Assembly: GCA_050185825.1 (NCBI GenBank)
Contig: JBFWZA010000006.1
Location: forward strand, 62,001 to 126,000
Reading direction: 5' to 3'
Source: SZUA-309 sp050185825
Lineage (GTDB): Bacteria; Pseudomonadota; Gammaproteobacteria; Pseudomonadales; Azotimanducaceae
Length of the DNA: 64,000 nucleotides
The notes under the pieces are model-generated. The model saw nothing but the letters and a program-made list of their open reading frames with translations. It was not told the DNA's origin and made no database searches. Position numbers and translations under genes: made by a program. Positions 50,178-59,133 of the stretch are shown piece by piece (position 1 is the first letter of the stretch; each line of letters opens with the position of its first letter).

Positions 50178-52120
50178 CCGGCGGAGAGCCGCGGTCTCAG
50201 CCAGTTCACCAGCCCACCGGCGAGAAGAATATCCACCTGGCGTCTGGAGAGCTGGTGCTCCAGTTTCAACGGCACATCCAGAGCATCGCACCGGGCCTCA
50301 ATTTCACGCTGATGACGCAGGGCGTGGTGAATCCCGGACAGCGCCAGGGTCGTGTCCACCTTCATGGCCTCGTAGTGCGCGGATTCCGTGAAGGTCAGCG
50401 GCAGCACACCGAAATTCACGAGGTTCTGCCAGTGGATGCGTGAGAAGCTCCGGGCGATCACGATCCGTAAACCGAGCGTGCGCGGCGCCAGCGCAGCATG
50501 CTCGCGGCTGGATCCCTGACCGTAGTTGTCTCCGGCGACGATGGCATGGCCGCAGGGCAGCAAGTCTTTCGCTGCTTCGACGTAACCTGGTGCGTAGTCG
50601 CAGAATGTGAACTCCGCGATCTTCGCGATGTTGCTGCGATATGGCAGTACCCGATTGCCGGCCGGAAGGATCTCGTCCGTGGAAAGATCGTCTCCCACGT
50701 TGAGCAGCACCGGCACGTCCAGTTCGTCGCTCAACGGGGTGATCTCGGGGAGCGGCTGGATGTTGGGACCGTGGACGAGCTCGGCGGGGGTGCCTGATGC
50801 CGGTGGCGCGACGAAGCCCGACCGCTCCAACAGTGGCTCGGGCGTCGGGATCAGGGAGTAGTCGATGCCCAGCGATCGCGGGTCGGTGATCCTGCCGGCC
50901 AGAGCGGAAGCGGCGGCCGTCTCGGGGCTGCACAGGTAAACCCGATCCTCCCGCGTCCCCGATCGACCGGGAAAGTTACGCGGCACGGTTCGAAGGCTGG
51001 CACGCCCGGTTGCCGGCGCCTGACCCATGCCGATACACCCGTTGCAGCCTGTCTGATGCAGTCGGGCGCCGGCGCTGAGCAGCTTGTCGAGGTATCCGTC
51101 ACGCAGGAGCTGCCGCAATGTCTGACGCGAGGTGGGGTTCACGTCCAGCGAGACAGTCACGGCCGCCTGCTCGCTGCCGACGATTTCCGCGGCGATGGCC
51201 AGGTCTCGATAGCCGGGATTTGCCGACGAGCCGATGTAGGCCTGATGGATCTCCTCGCCGGCGACCTCGGCCACCGGCACCACGTTTCCGGGACTCGACG
51301 GCGTGGCGATCAGCGGCTCCAGGGTGTCCAGCGCGACGGTCTCGTCACGGTCGTAGAGCGCACCGTCGTCCGCCGCGAGCGGTCGCCAGTCCGCTTCACG
51401 TCCCTCAGACGCGAGATAGCGCCGGGTTTCTTGATCCGAGGGAAAAACGGATGTGGTGGCGCCGAGCTCCTGGCCCATGTTCGCGATGACGTGGCGGTCC
51501 ATGCAGGACAGCGATCTGACGCCGCTGCCATAGTACTCGAGCACGCAGCCGCGGGCGCCGTCCACGTCATGACGCCGCAGCAGCTCGAGTATCACGTCCT
51601 TGGCGCTGACCCATTCCGGTAATCGCCCGGTCAGCTGGATACCCCAGACTTGCGGCATGCGCAGTGGCACCGGTTCACCCGCCAGCGCCAGAACCACGTC
51701 GCTGCCGCCGGCGCCGACAGCGAGCATGCCCAGGCTGCCCGCGGCGCAGGTGTGGCTGTCGGAACCGATCAGCGAGCTGCCGGGCACCCCGAAACGCTGC
51801 ATGTGCAGCGGGTGGCTGACGCCGTTGCCAGGCAGGCTCAGCCAGAAGCCGAATCGCGGACAGGCACTCGCCAGAAACGCATGATCGTCCGGATTCCTGT
51901 TGTCCGACTGGATCAGATTGTGATCGATATACTGCGCCGCGACTTCGGGTCGCACGCGGTCGATGTCGAGCGCTTCGAGCGTCAGCATGACGAGCGTACC
52001 GGTCGCGTCCTGCGTCAGGGTCTGGTTGAATCGGATCAGCAGATCGTCGCCGGGATTTAGCTCGCCTTCGACGACGTGCTGGTCGAGCAGCTTCCGTGCC
52101 AGGGTGCGTGATTCGGTCAC
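50174..52120 (-). CDS. aconitate hydratase, Aquifex type, with Ser at a canonical cluster Cys
   Basis: 648 residues, single-chain aconitase of the putative Aquifex type (TIGR01342-like). Landmarks are IGSDSHTCAAGSLGMLAVGAGG, LGATTSVFPSD, TGCNGCIGMG (Cys359 and Cys362, two cluster ligands), and the C-terminal swivel domain NVGDDLSTDEILPAG and GDNYGQGSSREHAALAP. The segment that is usually GSCTNS reads IGSSANPG here, so the first canonical ligand is Ser299. GTG 52120 is taken as start, 7 bases after the HiPIP stop. The catalytic swivel motif GSSREHA is intact. Confidence 0.85.
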   Translation of the reverse strand: MTESRTLARKLLDQHVVEGELNPGDDLLIRFNQTLTQDATGTLVMLTLEALDIDRVRPEVAAQYIDHNLIQSDNRNPDDHAFLASACPRFGFWLSLPGNGVSHPLHMQRFGVPGSSLIGSDSHTCAAGSLGMLAVGAGGSDVVLALAGEPVPLRMPQVWGIQLTGRLPEWVSAKDVILELLRRHDVDGARGCVLEYYGSGVRSLSCMDRHVIANMGQELGATTSVFPSDQETRRYLASEGREADWRPLAADDGALYDRDETVALDTLEPLIATPSSPGNVVPVAEVAGEEIHQAYIGSSANPGYRDLAIAAEIVGSEQAAVTVSLDVNPTSRQTLRQLLRDGYLDKLLSAGARLHQTGCNGCIGMGQAPATGRASLRTVPRNFPGRSGTREDRVYLCSPETAAASALAGRITDPRSLGIDYSLIPTPEPLLERSGFVAPPASGTPAELVHGPNIQPLPEITPLSDELDVPVLLNVGDDLSTDEILPAGNRVLPYRSNIAKIAEFTFCDYAPGYVEAAKDLLPCGHAIVAGDNYGQGSSREHAALAPRTLGLRIVIARSFSRIHWQNLVNFGVLPLTFTESAHYEAMKVDTTLALSGIHHALRHQREIEARCDALDVPLKLEHQLSRRQVDILLAGGLVNWLRPRLSAG

Positions 52121-52127
52121 GACGCGC

Positions 52128-52445
52128 TCATCCGGACTGCGGATTCTGCGCGACCCATCCCGCGCACCACCCTGTGGCAACGACGCTGAAGCCTGGAAAG
52201 AGCGCACACCCGCCGATGTCTGACGCACCCTGCTGAGGCTGATAGTGCGTGCAGTTGTCGCAGCGGGAGCCCTGTAGGTACCGGCTCGGATCGGCATCTG
52301 CGGCGTTCTCGACGTAGGCCAGGGCCTTGGCGGCGGGATGCGAGGCGTCGAGCGGTTTCAGCGCCGTACTGGCGATCAGCCGGTTGTGAGCGAAGGCGCT
52401 CAGCGCCGCTGCGCCGGAGAGTTTGAGGATCGTTCTGCGTTGCAT
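52128..52445 (-). CDS. high-potential iron-sulfur protein (HiPIP)
   Basis: 105 residues: Tat-like signal (MQRRTILKLSGAAAL) then a HiPIP domain with four cysteines in RCDNCTHY, GGCALFPGF and GWCAGWV, the classic spacing for one [4Fe-4S] cluster. It carries single electrons in the periplasm between a bc1-type complex or dehydrogenase and an oxidase. It is the gene immediately upstream of aconitase, with only 7 bases between them. Confidence 0.9.
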   Translation of the reverse strand: MQRRTILKLSGAAALSAFAHNRLIASTALKPLDASHPAAKALAYVENAADADPSRYLQGSRCDNCTHYQPQQGASDIGGCALFPGFSVVATGWCAGWVAQNPQSG

Positions 52446-52519
52446 GTGACCGACCTATCGTCCGTTGCGTTTCCCTGCCAAGAAAAAGCAATCTCCGTAC
52501 CAGTCCTTCGCTGCTCCCC

Positions 52520-53437
52520 TCAACGTTGAGCGAGACGGGCGACTGCCCGTTCGAGATCGCAATGCCTGCGTGTCAGCGAACGCCACGGACAGGCCTTCTG
52601 GCCGAGGCGACGGAAGACGTTGCGAATCGAGTAGGACTGCGGACCGAGCGCAGGACGTTTCAGCTCACTCCACTCGAGTGGAGTTGCGACCGGGGCGCCG
52701 GGAAGCGCCCTCACCCCGTAGGGCACCACGGCGGTCTGCCCGTAGGCATTTCGCAGAAAATCGAGGAAGACCCGGTGGCGCCGTTTCGACCGTCGATGCT
52801 CGATGGTGAGCCGGTCGGGATAACGGCTGCTGAGACGGGCCGCGAGTGTTTGCGCAAAGTCCCGGACGTCGTCGAACGGCATCGATCTGCGGATGGGTGC
52901 CACCACGTGCAGACCACGGGAGCCGGTTGTCTGCACGAAGCTGGTGATCCCCAGCCGGTCCAGGGCCTCCCCGATCCGGAATGCGGCGAAACGCACGTCC
53001 TCGAAGGCACCCGCGTCCGTGCGGCTCGGGTCCAGATCGAAGATGAGCCGGTCGGGATGCTGGATGTCATCCAGCCGGGACAGGCCGACGTGGGGGGTGA
53101 TCATGCTCAGGTTGGCCAGGTGCACCAGCGTGGCAGCGTCTTCCGCCACCACGTGATCGACCTGCCCGTCGCGCTTTGCAAGACGCGCGGTTCTGATCCA
53201 GCTCGGTGTCGACTGGGGAGCATGCTTCTGGAAAAAACCTTTCCGGTCGATGCCATCCGGGAAGCGCTGTACGGTGAGTGGTCGGTCGCGGGTGTGAGGA
53301 ATCATGAGTGGTGCGATCCTGGCGTAGTACCTCGCCAGGTCCACCTTGCGCACCGTGGGGTTTCGAAACAGCCGCTTGTCGGGATGGGAAATCCCGACGG
53401 TTCTGTGCCCCACCTGGAGCTCCAGGGTGTCACTCAT
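52520..53437 (-). CDS. stand-alone LigD-type primase-polymerase domain
   Basis: 305 residues of the archaeo-eukaryotic primase superfamily as in the polymerase domain of LigD: FPDGIDRKGFFQKHAP, the two metal-binding aspartates in IFDLDPS, the QTTGSRGLHVVAPI loop, and VFLDFLRNAYGQTAVVPYGVRALPGAPVATPLEW in part. No ligase or nuclease domain and no Ku gene are in the window, so it is either a partner of an NHEJ ligase elsewhere or an independent repair polymerase. ATG 53437 shares its first base with the upstream stop (TGATG). Confidence 0.9.
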   Translation of the reverse strand: MSDTLELQVGHRTVGISHPDKRLFRNPTVRKVDLARYYARIAPLMIPHTRDRPLTVQRFPDGIDRKGFFQKHAPQSTPSWIRTARLAKRDGQVDHVVAEDAATLVHLANLSMITPHVGLSRLDDIQHPDRLIFDLDPSRTDAGAFEDVRFAAFRIGEALDRLGITSFVQTTGSRGLHVVAPIRRSMPFDDVRDFAQTLAARLSSRYPDRLTIEHRRSKRRHRVFLDFLRNAYGQTAVVPYGVRALPGAPVATPLEWSELKRPALGPQSYSIRNVFRRLGQKACPWRSLTRRHCDLERAVARLAQR

Positions 53438-53754
53438 CACGGAGGGCTGCGTCGAATCGGCGGCTTGCGGGCCTGCCACGCAGCAAGTGCCACCGCGGGC
53501 AGAAAGATGAATGCCAGATACAGCAGCGCGACCCCCGGGTGCTGGAGCAGGCCTGCCAGGTCCAGAACGCTCAGCAGCCACGAGAGCAGTGCATAGAGCA
53601 CGATGGCCACCGTCAGGAACACCGACACGAAGAGCAGGTAGGCAGCGAACACCCGCTGCTCCGGGTGGCGGTACCGGGTGACGTACGGAAACGCGGCGGC
53701 GAGCAGACCGAGGCCGATCAGCCCGATGATCCAGCTGGTCGAGGGATCTGTCAT
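53437..53754 (-). CDS. small membrane protein, 105 residues
   Basis: Three hydrophobic segments (IIGLIGLGLLAAAFPYV, FAAYLLFVSVFLTVAIVLYALLSWL, ALLYLAFIFLPAVALAAW); family not recognised. It overlaps glutamate dehydrogenase by 4 bases at its start and touches the polymerase gene at its end, so it is co-expressed with both. Confidence 0.65.
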   Translation of the reverse strand: MTDPSTSWIIGLIGLGLLAAAFPYVTRYRHPEQRVFAAYLLFVSVFLTVAIVLYALLSWLLSVLDLAGLLQHPGVALLYLAFIFLPAVALAAWQARKPPIRRSPP

Positions 53755-55028
53755 GACTGCAATCCTCCAGTCTGGCCGCGCAGAGTGTGTGCCCTCACGA
53801 GAACGCTCACCGCGATGTCGTAGGCCGCCTGACGATAGCTCAGTCGCCGTTCGGCGCTGAGGTTGGCGACGGTTTCCCAGGCGCGGGACAGTCGCTGCTC
53901 CGCCTCCCGCTCGACTTTTTCCCGCTTCCACTTCCACCCCTGCCGGTTCTGCACCCACTCGAAGTAGGAGACGATCACGCCTCCGGCGTTGGCCAGAACG
54001 TCGGGAATCACAGGTATGCCGCGATCTGCGAGGATCTGGTCTGCTTCCGGCGTGGTCGGTCTGTTGGCTGCCTCGACCACCAGGCGACAGGGCAGCTCTC
54101 TGGCGATGCGTTCGCTGATCGCATCCTCCAGAGCGGCGGGTACGAAGACGTCCGACTCGATGGCGAAGGCTGCGTCGCGCTCGAGGTGCTCCCCGAAGCC
54201 GCCTATCGCCTCGAGCGGGCATCGACTTCCGTCGTGATGTTTCTTGGCGAGCAGGGCCTCGAGGTCGAGACCATTCCCGTTGTGCAGGGTGGCCGTGTGA
54301 TCCGAAACCGCGACGATCCGTGCGCCCAGCTGCTGCAGACAACGGGCTGCGTGGGCACCCACCTTGCCGACACCCTGAACCGTCACGCTGGCGCCGTCCA
54401 GATCGATTCCTTCCGCGCGTGTCGCCCATGATGCGACCCGTGCCACGCCGTGACCGGTCGCTTGACGTCGACCTTCGATGCCGAACAGCTCCAGCGGTTT
54501 GCCGGTAACCACGCCGGGAGCGTCGCCGTGGCGAGTACTGTAGGCATCGTAAATCAGGGCCATGAGCCGGTCGTCGCTGCCGACATCCGGCGCCATGATG
54601 TCGAGCTGCGGCGAGATGAGCCCGCCAAGCCGGTCGACGAACAGGCGCAGCAGCTCGCGCAGCTCCTCGTCGTTGAGGCTGGCGGGGTCGCAGTCGATGC
54701 CACCCTTTGCACCACCGAACGGCAGGCCGGTGAGCGCTGTCTTGCACGTCATCAGCACGGCGAGGCTCTGGAGCTCGCCGAGCGTCACCTGGGGATGCAG
54801 CCGCAGGCCACCTTTGAACGGACCCCGGCTGCGATCGTGCTGCACCCGATAGCCGCGGAACAGCGCAAGCTCCCCGTCCGCCCTGATCAGGGGCAGCTCC
54901 ACCGATATCTCCCGATACGATGCAGCGATCAGAGAACGCAGGTCTGCGGAGAGTCCCCGCCGCTCGAAAGCGTCGTGCAGCGGCTGACAGTGCCGCTCGT
55001 TGCTGCTGGTAGTAGCGTCCCTCCGCAT
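53751..55028 (-). CDS. Glu/Leu/Phe/Val family dehydrogenase (glutamate dehydrogenase)
   Basis: 425 residues: FRGYRVQHDRSRGPFKGGLRLHP, PFGGAKGGIDCDP (catalytic lysine), VTGKPLELFGIEGRRQATGHGV, and nucleotide fold VTVQGVGKVGAHAAR. It interconverts glutamate and 2-oxoglutarate, most probably with NAD(H). It lies 20 bases downstream of the E2 gene of the 2-oxoacid dehydrogenase unit, so nitrogen and carbon flow around 2-oxoglutarate and acyl-CoA may be co-controlled. Confidence 0.92.
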   Translation of the reverse strand: MRRDATTSSNERHCQPLHDAFERRGLSADLRSLIAASYREISVELPLIRADGELALFRGYRVQHDRSRGPFKGGLRLHPQVTLGELQSLAVLMTCKTALTGLPFGGAKGGIDCDPASLNDEELRELLRLFVDRLGGLISPQLDIMAPDVGSDDRLMALIYDAYSTRHGDAPGVVTGKPLELFGIEGRRQATGHGVARVASWATRAEGIDLDGASVTVQGVGKVGAHAARCLQQLGARIVAVSDHTATLHNGNGLDLEALLAKKHHDGSRCPLEAIGGFGEHLERDAAFAIESDVFVPAALEDAISERIARELPCRLVVEAANRPTTPEADQILADRGIPVIPDVLANAGGVIVSYFEWVQNRQGWKWKREKVEREAEQRLSRAWETVANLSAERRLSYRQAAYDIAVSVLVRAHTLRGQTGGLQS

Positions 55029-55048
55029 CGATGATTCCTGATCAGCCG

Positions 55049-56353
55049 CTACAGAGCAGCCAGAAGGTCCTCGGGGCCAGACAGTGCCCTGGTCAGCGAG
55101 GCCATGAAACGGGCAGCGTCCATCCCGTCGTTGAGGCGATGGTCGAACGCGAGTATGAGAGGCAGCAGCCGACGCGCCTGCCAGGACGGGTCGGCGTCGT
55201 TACCGTCGTCCAGCGCCACCTGCTCCAGCCGGGCCTGAGCGACACCGAGTATGGCCGCTTGCGGTGGATTGATGATGGGGGTGAAGTGCCGAGCCCCGGA
55301 GTCTCCCACGTTGGTCACGGTGAAGGTGCCACCGCGCATCTCCTCGACCTGCAGGGTCCCGCCGCGGGCGCGGTCGACCACGCGCTCCAGTGCCGAGGCG
55401 AGAGAACGCATGCTGAGTCGGTCCACGTCTCTGATTACCGGTACGAGCAGACCGCGATCGGTGTCCACGGCGACCCCGAAGTGATGCCGGCGACGGATGA
55501 CGATTTCCTCGTCATCCAGGCGGGCGTTGAATCGCGGATGGTCCCGCAGCGCCGCGCTCAGCGCCTTGAGCACCAGCACCGTGAGGCCGAGATGCGGGAA
55601 GTCCCCCTTGCGGCTCTCCCTGAAAGCGCTCAGCGCCGTGATATCCGCGTGCACGGTGTGGGTGACGTGGGGAATCTCCCGCCAGGCCTGCTCCATCCGA
55701 CGCGCCACGGTTCGCCGCACGCTGCGCAGCGGCACGTGCTCGTCGTCTTCTGCGCTGTCCGCCTCTTCCGCAGGAGCTTCGCTCACCGGAGCGACCTCCC
55801 GGTCTTCCTCGCCCGCGCTGCGAATGTCCTCCACCAGCACGCGTCCGTCGGGGCCGGAGCCGTCGATCGCCGAGAGCTCTACGCCAGCCTCCCGTGCCAG
55901 TCGGCGGGCTGCGGGTGAGGCCAGTTCGGTATGAGATGCCTCGTCGTCGCCGGAGTGGGTGTTGCCGGTGGCTTTCTTCTGGCGGCGCTGTTCAGTGGCC
56001 GGTTGAGGTTCTTCCTCCCCTTGCCCGTCGTCGCGCGCGCCGTCATTCCCGCGATCAGCAGAGGATTTCCCGGACGGCGCATCGTCGTCGGCGTCCATCG
56101 ATCTGGACGAAGGTTCACCGTCATCATCGAAGCGCATGAGCTCCTTACCGACCTCCACGACGTCGCCTTCGGCCACCGCGATCTTTGCGATGCTGCCGTT
56201 GCATGGAGCGGGCACCTCGACCACGGCCTTGTCGGTTTCGATCACGAGCACGATGTCGCCCTCGCTGACCTCGTCCCCAGTTTCCACCCGCACCTCGAGA
56301 ATCTCTGCCTCGTGGATGCCTTCACCCGGGTCCTGAAGCTTGAAGGATCTCAT
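55049..56353 (-). CDS. 2-oxoacid dehydrogenase E2 (dihydrolipoamide acyltransferase)
   Basis: 434 residues: one lipoyl domain (IETDKAVVEVPAP, Lys42 lipoylated), an acidic/Gln-rich linker (about 75-140), the E3-binding domain (SPAARRLAREAGVELSAIDGSG), and the catalytic domain ending in FDHRLNDGMDAARFM with the His and Asp. Lipoamide transfers the acyl group to CoA. The single lipoyl domain and E1alpha/beta partners resemble BCKDH or Gram-positive-type PDH. Confidence 0.93.
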   Translation of the reverse strand: MRSFKLQDPGEGIHEAEILEVRVETGDEVSEGDIVLVIETDKAVVEVPAPCNGSIAKIAVAEGDVVEVGKELMRFDDDGEPSSRSMDADDDAPSGKSSADRGNDGARDDGQGEEEPQPATEQRRQKKATGNTHSGDDEASHTELASPAARRLAREAGVELSAIDGSGPDGRVLVEDIRSAGEEDREVAPVSEAPAEEADSAEDDEHVPLRSVRRTVARRMEQAWREIPHVTHTVHADITALSAFRESRKGDFPHLGLTVLVLKALSAALRDHPRFNARLDDEEIVIRRRHHFGVAVDTDRGLLVPVIRDVDRLSMRSLASALERVVDRARGGTLQVEEMRGGTFTVTNVGDSGARHFTPIINPPQAAILGVAQARLEQVALDDGNDADPSWQARRLLPLILAFDHRLNDGMDAARFMASLTRALSGPEDLLAAL

Positions 56354-56365
56354 GCGGATGTCTCC

Positions 56366-57352
56366 TCAGGCTTGCGCATCGAGCACCTCCCGTGCGGATG
56401 CGAGGATGCGTGCCTCGTCTGGAACCTGGTACGACTCGCGGGCGAAGTAAGGGGTCATGATGTCGTAGCCTGTCACCCGACCGACGGGGGCCTGGAGGTG
56501 GTAGAAGCACCGTTCCACCAGTCGGGTGGTGATCTCGCCGGCTGGTCCGTAGCTGCCTGGGGCCTCGTGGACGATCAACGCCCGTCCGGTCTTCTTCACC
56601 GAGGTGACCAGAGTTTCCTCGTCCAGAGGCGACAGGCTGAGCAGGTCGATCAGCTCCACTTCCACCCCGTCATCCTCGGCCAGGGTGGAGGCGCAGGCTT
56701 CCAGGCGGGACACCATCGCGCCGTAGCCGATCACGGTGAGATCGGAGCCCGGTCTCACAACCCGCGCCTGACCGATGCGGTGGACGTCGTCCTCGTCCGG
56801 CACATCCTGGCGCAGCGACCGGTAGATCTGTTTTGGCTCCATGAAGATCACCGGATCCGGATCCCGAATGGCCGCGCTCAGCAGACTTTTCGCCGTGCGC
56901 GGAGAGGAGGGGATGACGGTCTTCAGGCCGGGTGTATGCGCGAAATAGACCTCCCGACTTTCGGAGTGATGTTCCAGTGCACGCACCCCTGCACCGTAGG
57001 GCATTCGCACCACCATCGGTACGGTGAGCCCACCACCACTGCGCCACCGCATGCGGGCAGCGTGAGATTCGATCTGATGAAAGGCGAAGTAACTGAATCC
57101 GGAGAACTGCAGCTCGCACACCGGCCGGAGACCGGCAAGAGCCATACCTACCGACGCGCCGACGATACCTGCCTCCGCCAGCGGCGTGTCCAGGACGCGA
57201 CCGGCACCGAACTCCTCCCTGAGACCATCGGTGACGCGGAATACCCCGCCGTCGATGCCGACGTCCTCGCCCAGCAGGAGAACGTCATCGTCCCGGGCCA
57301 TTTCCCTTTCGAGGGTGTGATTCAGGGCCTCAACCATCGTCATTTCGGCCAT
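56366..57352 (-). CDS. 2-oxoacid dehydrogenase E1 beta subunit
   Basis: 328 residues of the transketolase-like E1 beta family: EALNHTLEREMARDDDVLLLGEDVG in part, DTPLAEAGIVGASVGMALAGLRPVCELQF in part, YGAGVRALEHHSES and VIFMEPKQIYRS. It pairs with E1 alpha to make the thiamine-diphosphate enzyme. Its start codon lies 23 bases inside the E1 alpha gene. Confidence 0.94.
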   Translation of the reverse strand: MAEMTMVEALNHTLEREMARDDDVLLLGEDVGIDGGVFRVTDGLREEFGAGRVLDTPLAEAGIVGASVGMALAGLRPVCELQFSGFSYFAFHQIESHAARMRWRSGGGLTVPMVVRMPYGAGVRALEHHSESREVYFAHTPGLKTVIPSSPRTAKSLLSAAIRDPDPVIFMEPKQIYRSLRQDVPDEDDVHRIGQARVVRPGSDLTVIGYGAMVSRLEACASTLAEDDGVEVELIDLLSLSPLDEETLVTSVKKTGRALIVHEAPGSYGPAGEITTRLVERCFYHLQAPVGRVTGYDIMTPYFARESYQVPDEARILASAREVLDAQA

Positions 57353-58457
57353 CCCCGTTCTCCTTCTCGTCGTCCTTGTCTTTGCCGAATGGCTCCCCGG
57401 TCAGGGCATTGCGCTGCTGTTGAAGCCGCGGCGGCATGTCCTCGAAGTGATGCTCGAAGATCACCCCGGGGTCGGTGAGGGAACTCATGCGTGTCTTGGT
57501 GCGCGCCCATGCGTCATCGATTTCGGTTTCGATGTCCTCCTCGATCTCGGTGATGCCGTCTTCGGACAGCAATTCGCGACGGAGGAGAAACTGCCGCAGG
57601 CGATCCAGCGGATCGCGCTGGGCCCAGCGCTGTTCCTCCGTCTCACTGCGGTACTTGGACGGATCGTCGGCGGTCGTGTGAACCTCCATCCGGTAGGTCA
57701 CAGCCTCGATGAGCGTTGGCCCGTCGCCGTTCCTGGCACGGTCGACTGCCTCGCGGCTCGCGGCGTGAACGGCGAAGACGTCGTTGCCGTCCACCTGAAT
57801 GCCCGGAAATCCGTAAGCGACTGATTTCTGTGCCAGGGTGGATGAGCGGGTCTGCTTGTCTCGTGGCGTCGAGATGGCCCATTGGTTGTTCTGGCAGAGA
57901 AAGACGATCGGCAGCTCGTAGACGCCGGCGAAATTCATCGCCTCGTGAAAATCGCCCTCCGAGGTCGCCCCGTCGCCGAAGAAGGTCATCACCACACGAT
58001 CCGATCCACGCCGCTGCATGGCGTAAGCAATCCCCACGGCGTGCGGAAGCTGTGAGGCAACGGGAATCGCGATCGGCAGGTTGCGACTGCCCTGGTCGAG
58101 CCAGGCTCCTTCGTTGTAGCCGGCGCTGAACAGGAGCAGGTTCTCCATGGGGACGCCGCGCCAGAGGGCTGCGGCCGATTCGCGGAACGACGGCACGAAC
58201 CAGTCGTCCGCATCGATGCAGGCGATCGCGCCGACCTGAGCAGCTTCCTGGCCGTGCACAGGTGCGAAGGTGCCGATGTCACCCTGTCGCTGCAGCCTCA
58301 GCTGGCGCTCGTCGAATCGCCGCGCTCGCAGCATTGCCTCGAACATCGCGGCCAGACGATCGCCGTCGATCTCGGGGGCGATCGATTCGTCGAATTCTCC
58401 GTCCTCATCGAGAATGGACAGCCGTTCACCTGGCTTGAGCGCACTGATCGTGTTCAT
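57330..58457 (-). CDS. 2-oxoacid dehydrogenase E1 alpha subunit
   Basis: 375 residues: FAPVHGQEAAQVGAIACI, the thiamine-diphosphate motif GDGATSEGDFHEAMNFAG with the distant NN (FLCQNNQWAIST), and the phosphorylation-loop-like segment YRMEVHTTADDPSKYR. The order of features is that of the pyruvate/branched-chain E1 alpha family; pyruvate seems likelier. It carries an acidic, disordered C-terminus that overlaps the E1 beta start by 23 bases. Confidence 0.93.
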   Translation of the reverse strand: MNTISALKPGERLSILDEDGEFDESIAPEIDGDRLAAMFEAMLRARRFDERQLRLQRQGDIGTFAPVHGQEAAQVGAIACIDADDWFVPSFRESAAALWRGVPMENLLLFSAGYNEGAWLDQGSRNLPIAIPVASQLPHAVGIAYAMQRRGSDRVVMTFFGDGATSEGDFHEAMNFAGVYELPIVFLCQNNQWAISTPRDKQTRSSTLAQKSVAYGFPGIQVDGNDVFAVHAASREAVDRARNGDGPTLIEAVTYRMEVHTTADDPSKYRSETEEQRWAQRDPLDRLRQFLLRRELLSEDGITEIEEDIETEIDDAWARTKTRMSSLTDPGVIFEHHFEDMPPRLQQQRNALTGEPFGKDKDDEKENGDGRNDDG

Positions 58458-58975
58458 TGTCTGGGGCGCAGGTCGTCGAACTCGATTCGGATGTCTGCGT
58501 CATCGTCTCCGGTTTCTACGAGGACGTTGAAACGCAGAGGGCCGCTGGCTGGCAGCGGGTAGGTCGCGATGTAGCCGATTGTGGATTCATCGAGGATCTC
58601 CCTGATCCGCAGCTCCTCTGCAATACCGGTCAGCGTGCTGGCCGTGGCGGCGATCTCACCTCGCCGGTTGCGCCAGCTACCGCCGGTTTCCTGCTGCTGT
58701 ACGACACAGGACAGCAGACCGGAGTCCCGATCCGGCGTAACGTCGTATCGGTCCAGAACCTCGTCCGGTATCGACACCGTAGGCGCCGTGCTGCACCGCA
58801 AGGTGGTTTCACCGGTGGCTTCCGTTGTGAACGCTCTAGCGTGAGCAGATTCCGTCAGTAGCGGTTGCAGACCGAGCGTGACGGCCAGCAGCGTGCAGGC
58901 GAGCAACCAGTTCTGCGCGCCGTATGCTCGCTTTCCACCTGTATGGGATCCGCCTGAATGCAGTGTTCTGTCCAT
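58454..58975 (-). CDS. DUF4426-like exported protein
   Basis: 173 residues with a hydrophobic N-terminal segment (LLACTLLAVTLGLQPLLTESAHA) that looks like a signal peptide. The remainder (VSIPDEVLDRYDV, SGLLSCVVQQQ, IREILDESTIGYIATYPLPASGPLRFNVLV in part) resembles the DUF4426 family, whose function is unknown. It precedes E1 alpha and overlaps it by 4 bases, so an exported protein is translated with a cytosolic dehydrogenase, an unexplained pairing. Confidence 0.7.
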   Translation of the reverse strand: MDRTLHSGGSHTGGKRAYGAQNWLLACTLLAVTLGLQPLLTESAHARAFTTEATGETTLRCSTAPTVSIPDEVLDRYDVTPDRDSGLLSCVVQQQETGGSWRNRRGEIAATASTLTGIAEELRIREILDESTIGYIATYPLPASGPLRFNVLVETGDDDADIRIEFDDLRPRQ

Positions 58976-59104
58976 AGCTTCGGTTTTCCTCCACCGTGCG
59001 CCATCGGATGAGGTACATGCAATTTGCGTGCTAACCGGTTTGATTAGGATCGGACCGGCGATCCGAGAACGCTGCGATCCATCCTGTAACGGCTGCAGAG
59101 GCGC

Positions 59105-59119
59105 TTGTAAGTTTTACAA
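59105..59119. promoter_or_regulatory. inverted repeat TTGTAA-N3-TTACAA, candidate operator
   Basis: TTGTAA (59105-59110) and TTACAA (59114-59119) separated by GTT, in the 158-base gap upstream of the DUF4426-E1-E2-gdh unit and 15 bases past the preceding gene. It would suit a dimeric repressor of the dehydrogenase unit; the regulator is unknown. Confidence 0.35.
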
Positions 59120-59133
59120 CCTGGTTTTCGTTT

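Noticed and set aside
58976..59104. Gap between DUF4426 and the inverted repeat examined for a small gene
   Set aside because: No frame with start and ribosome site; treated as promoter sequence.
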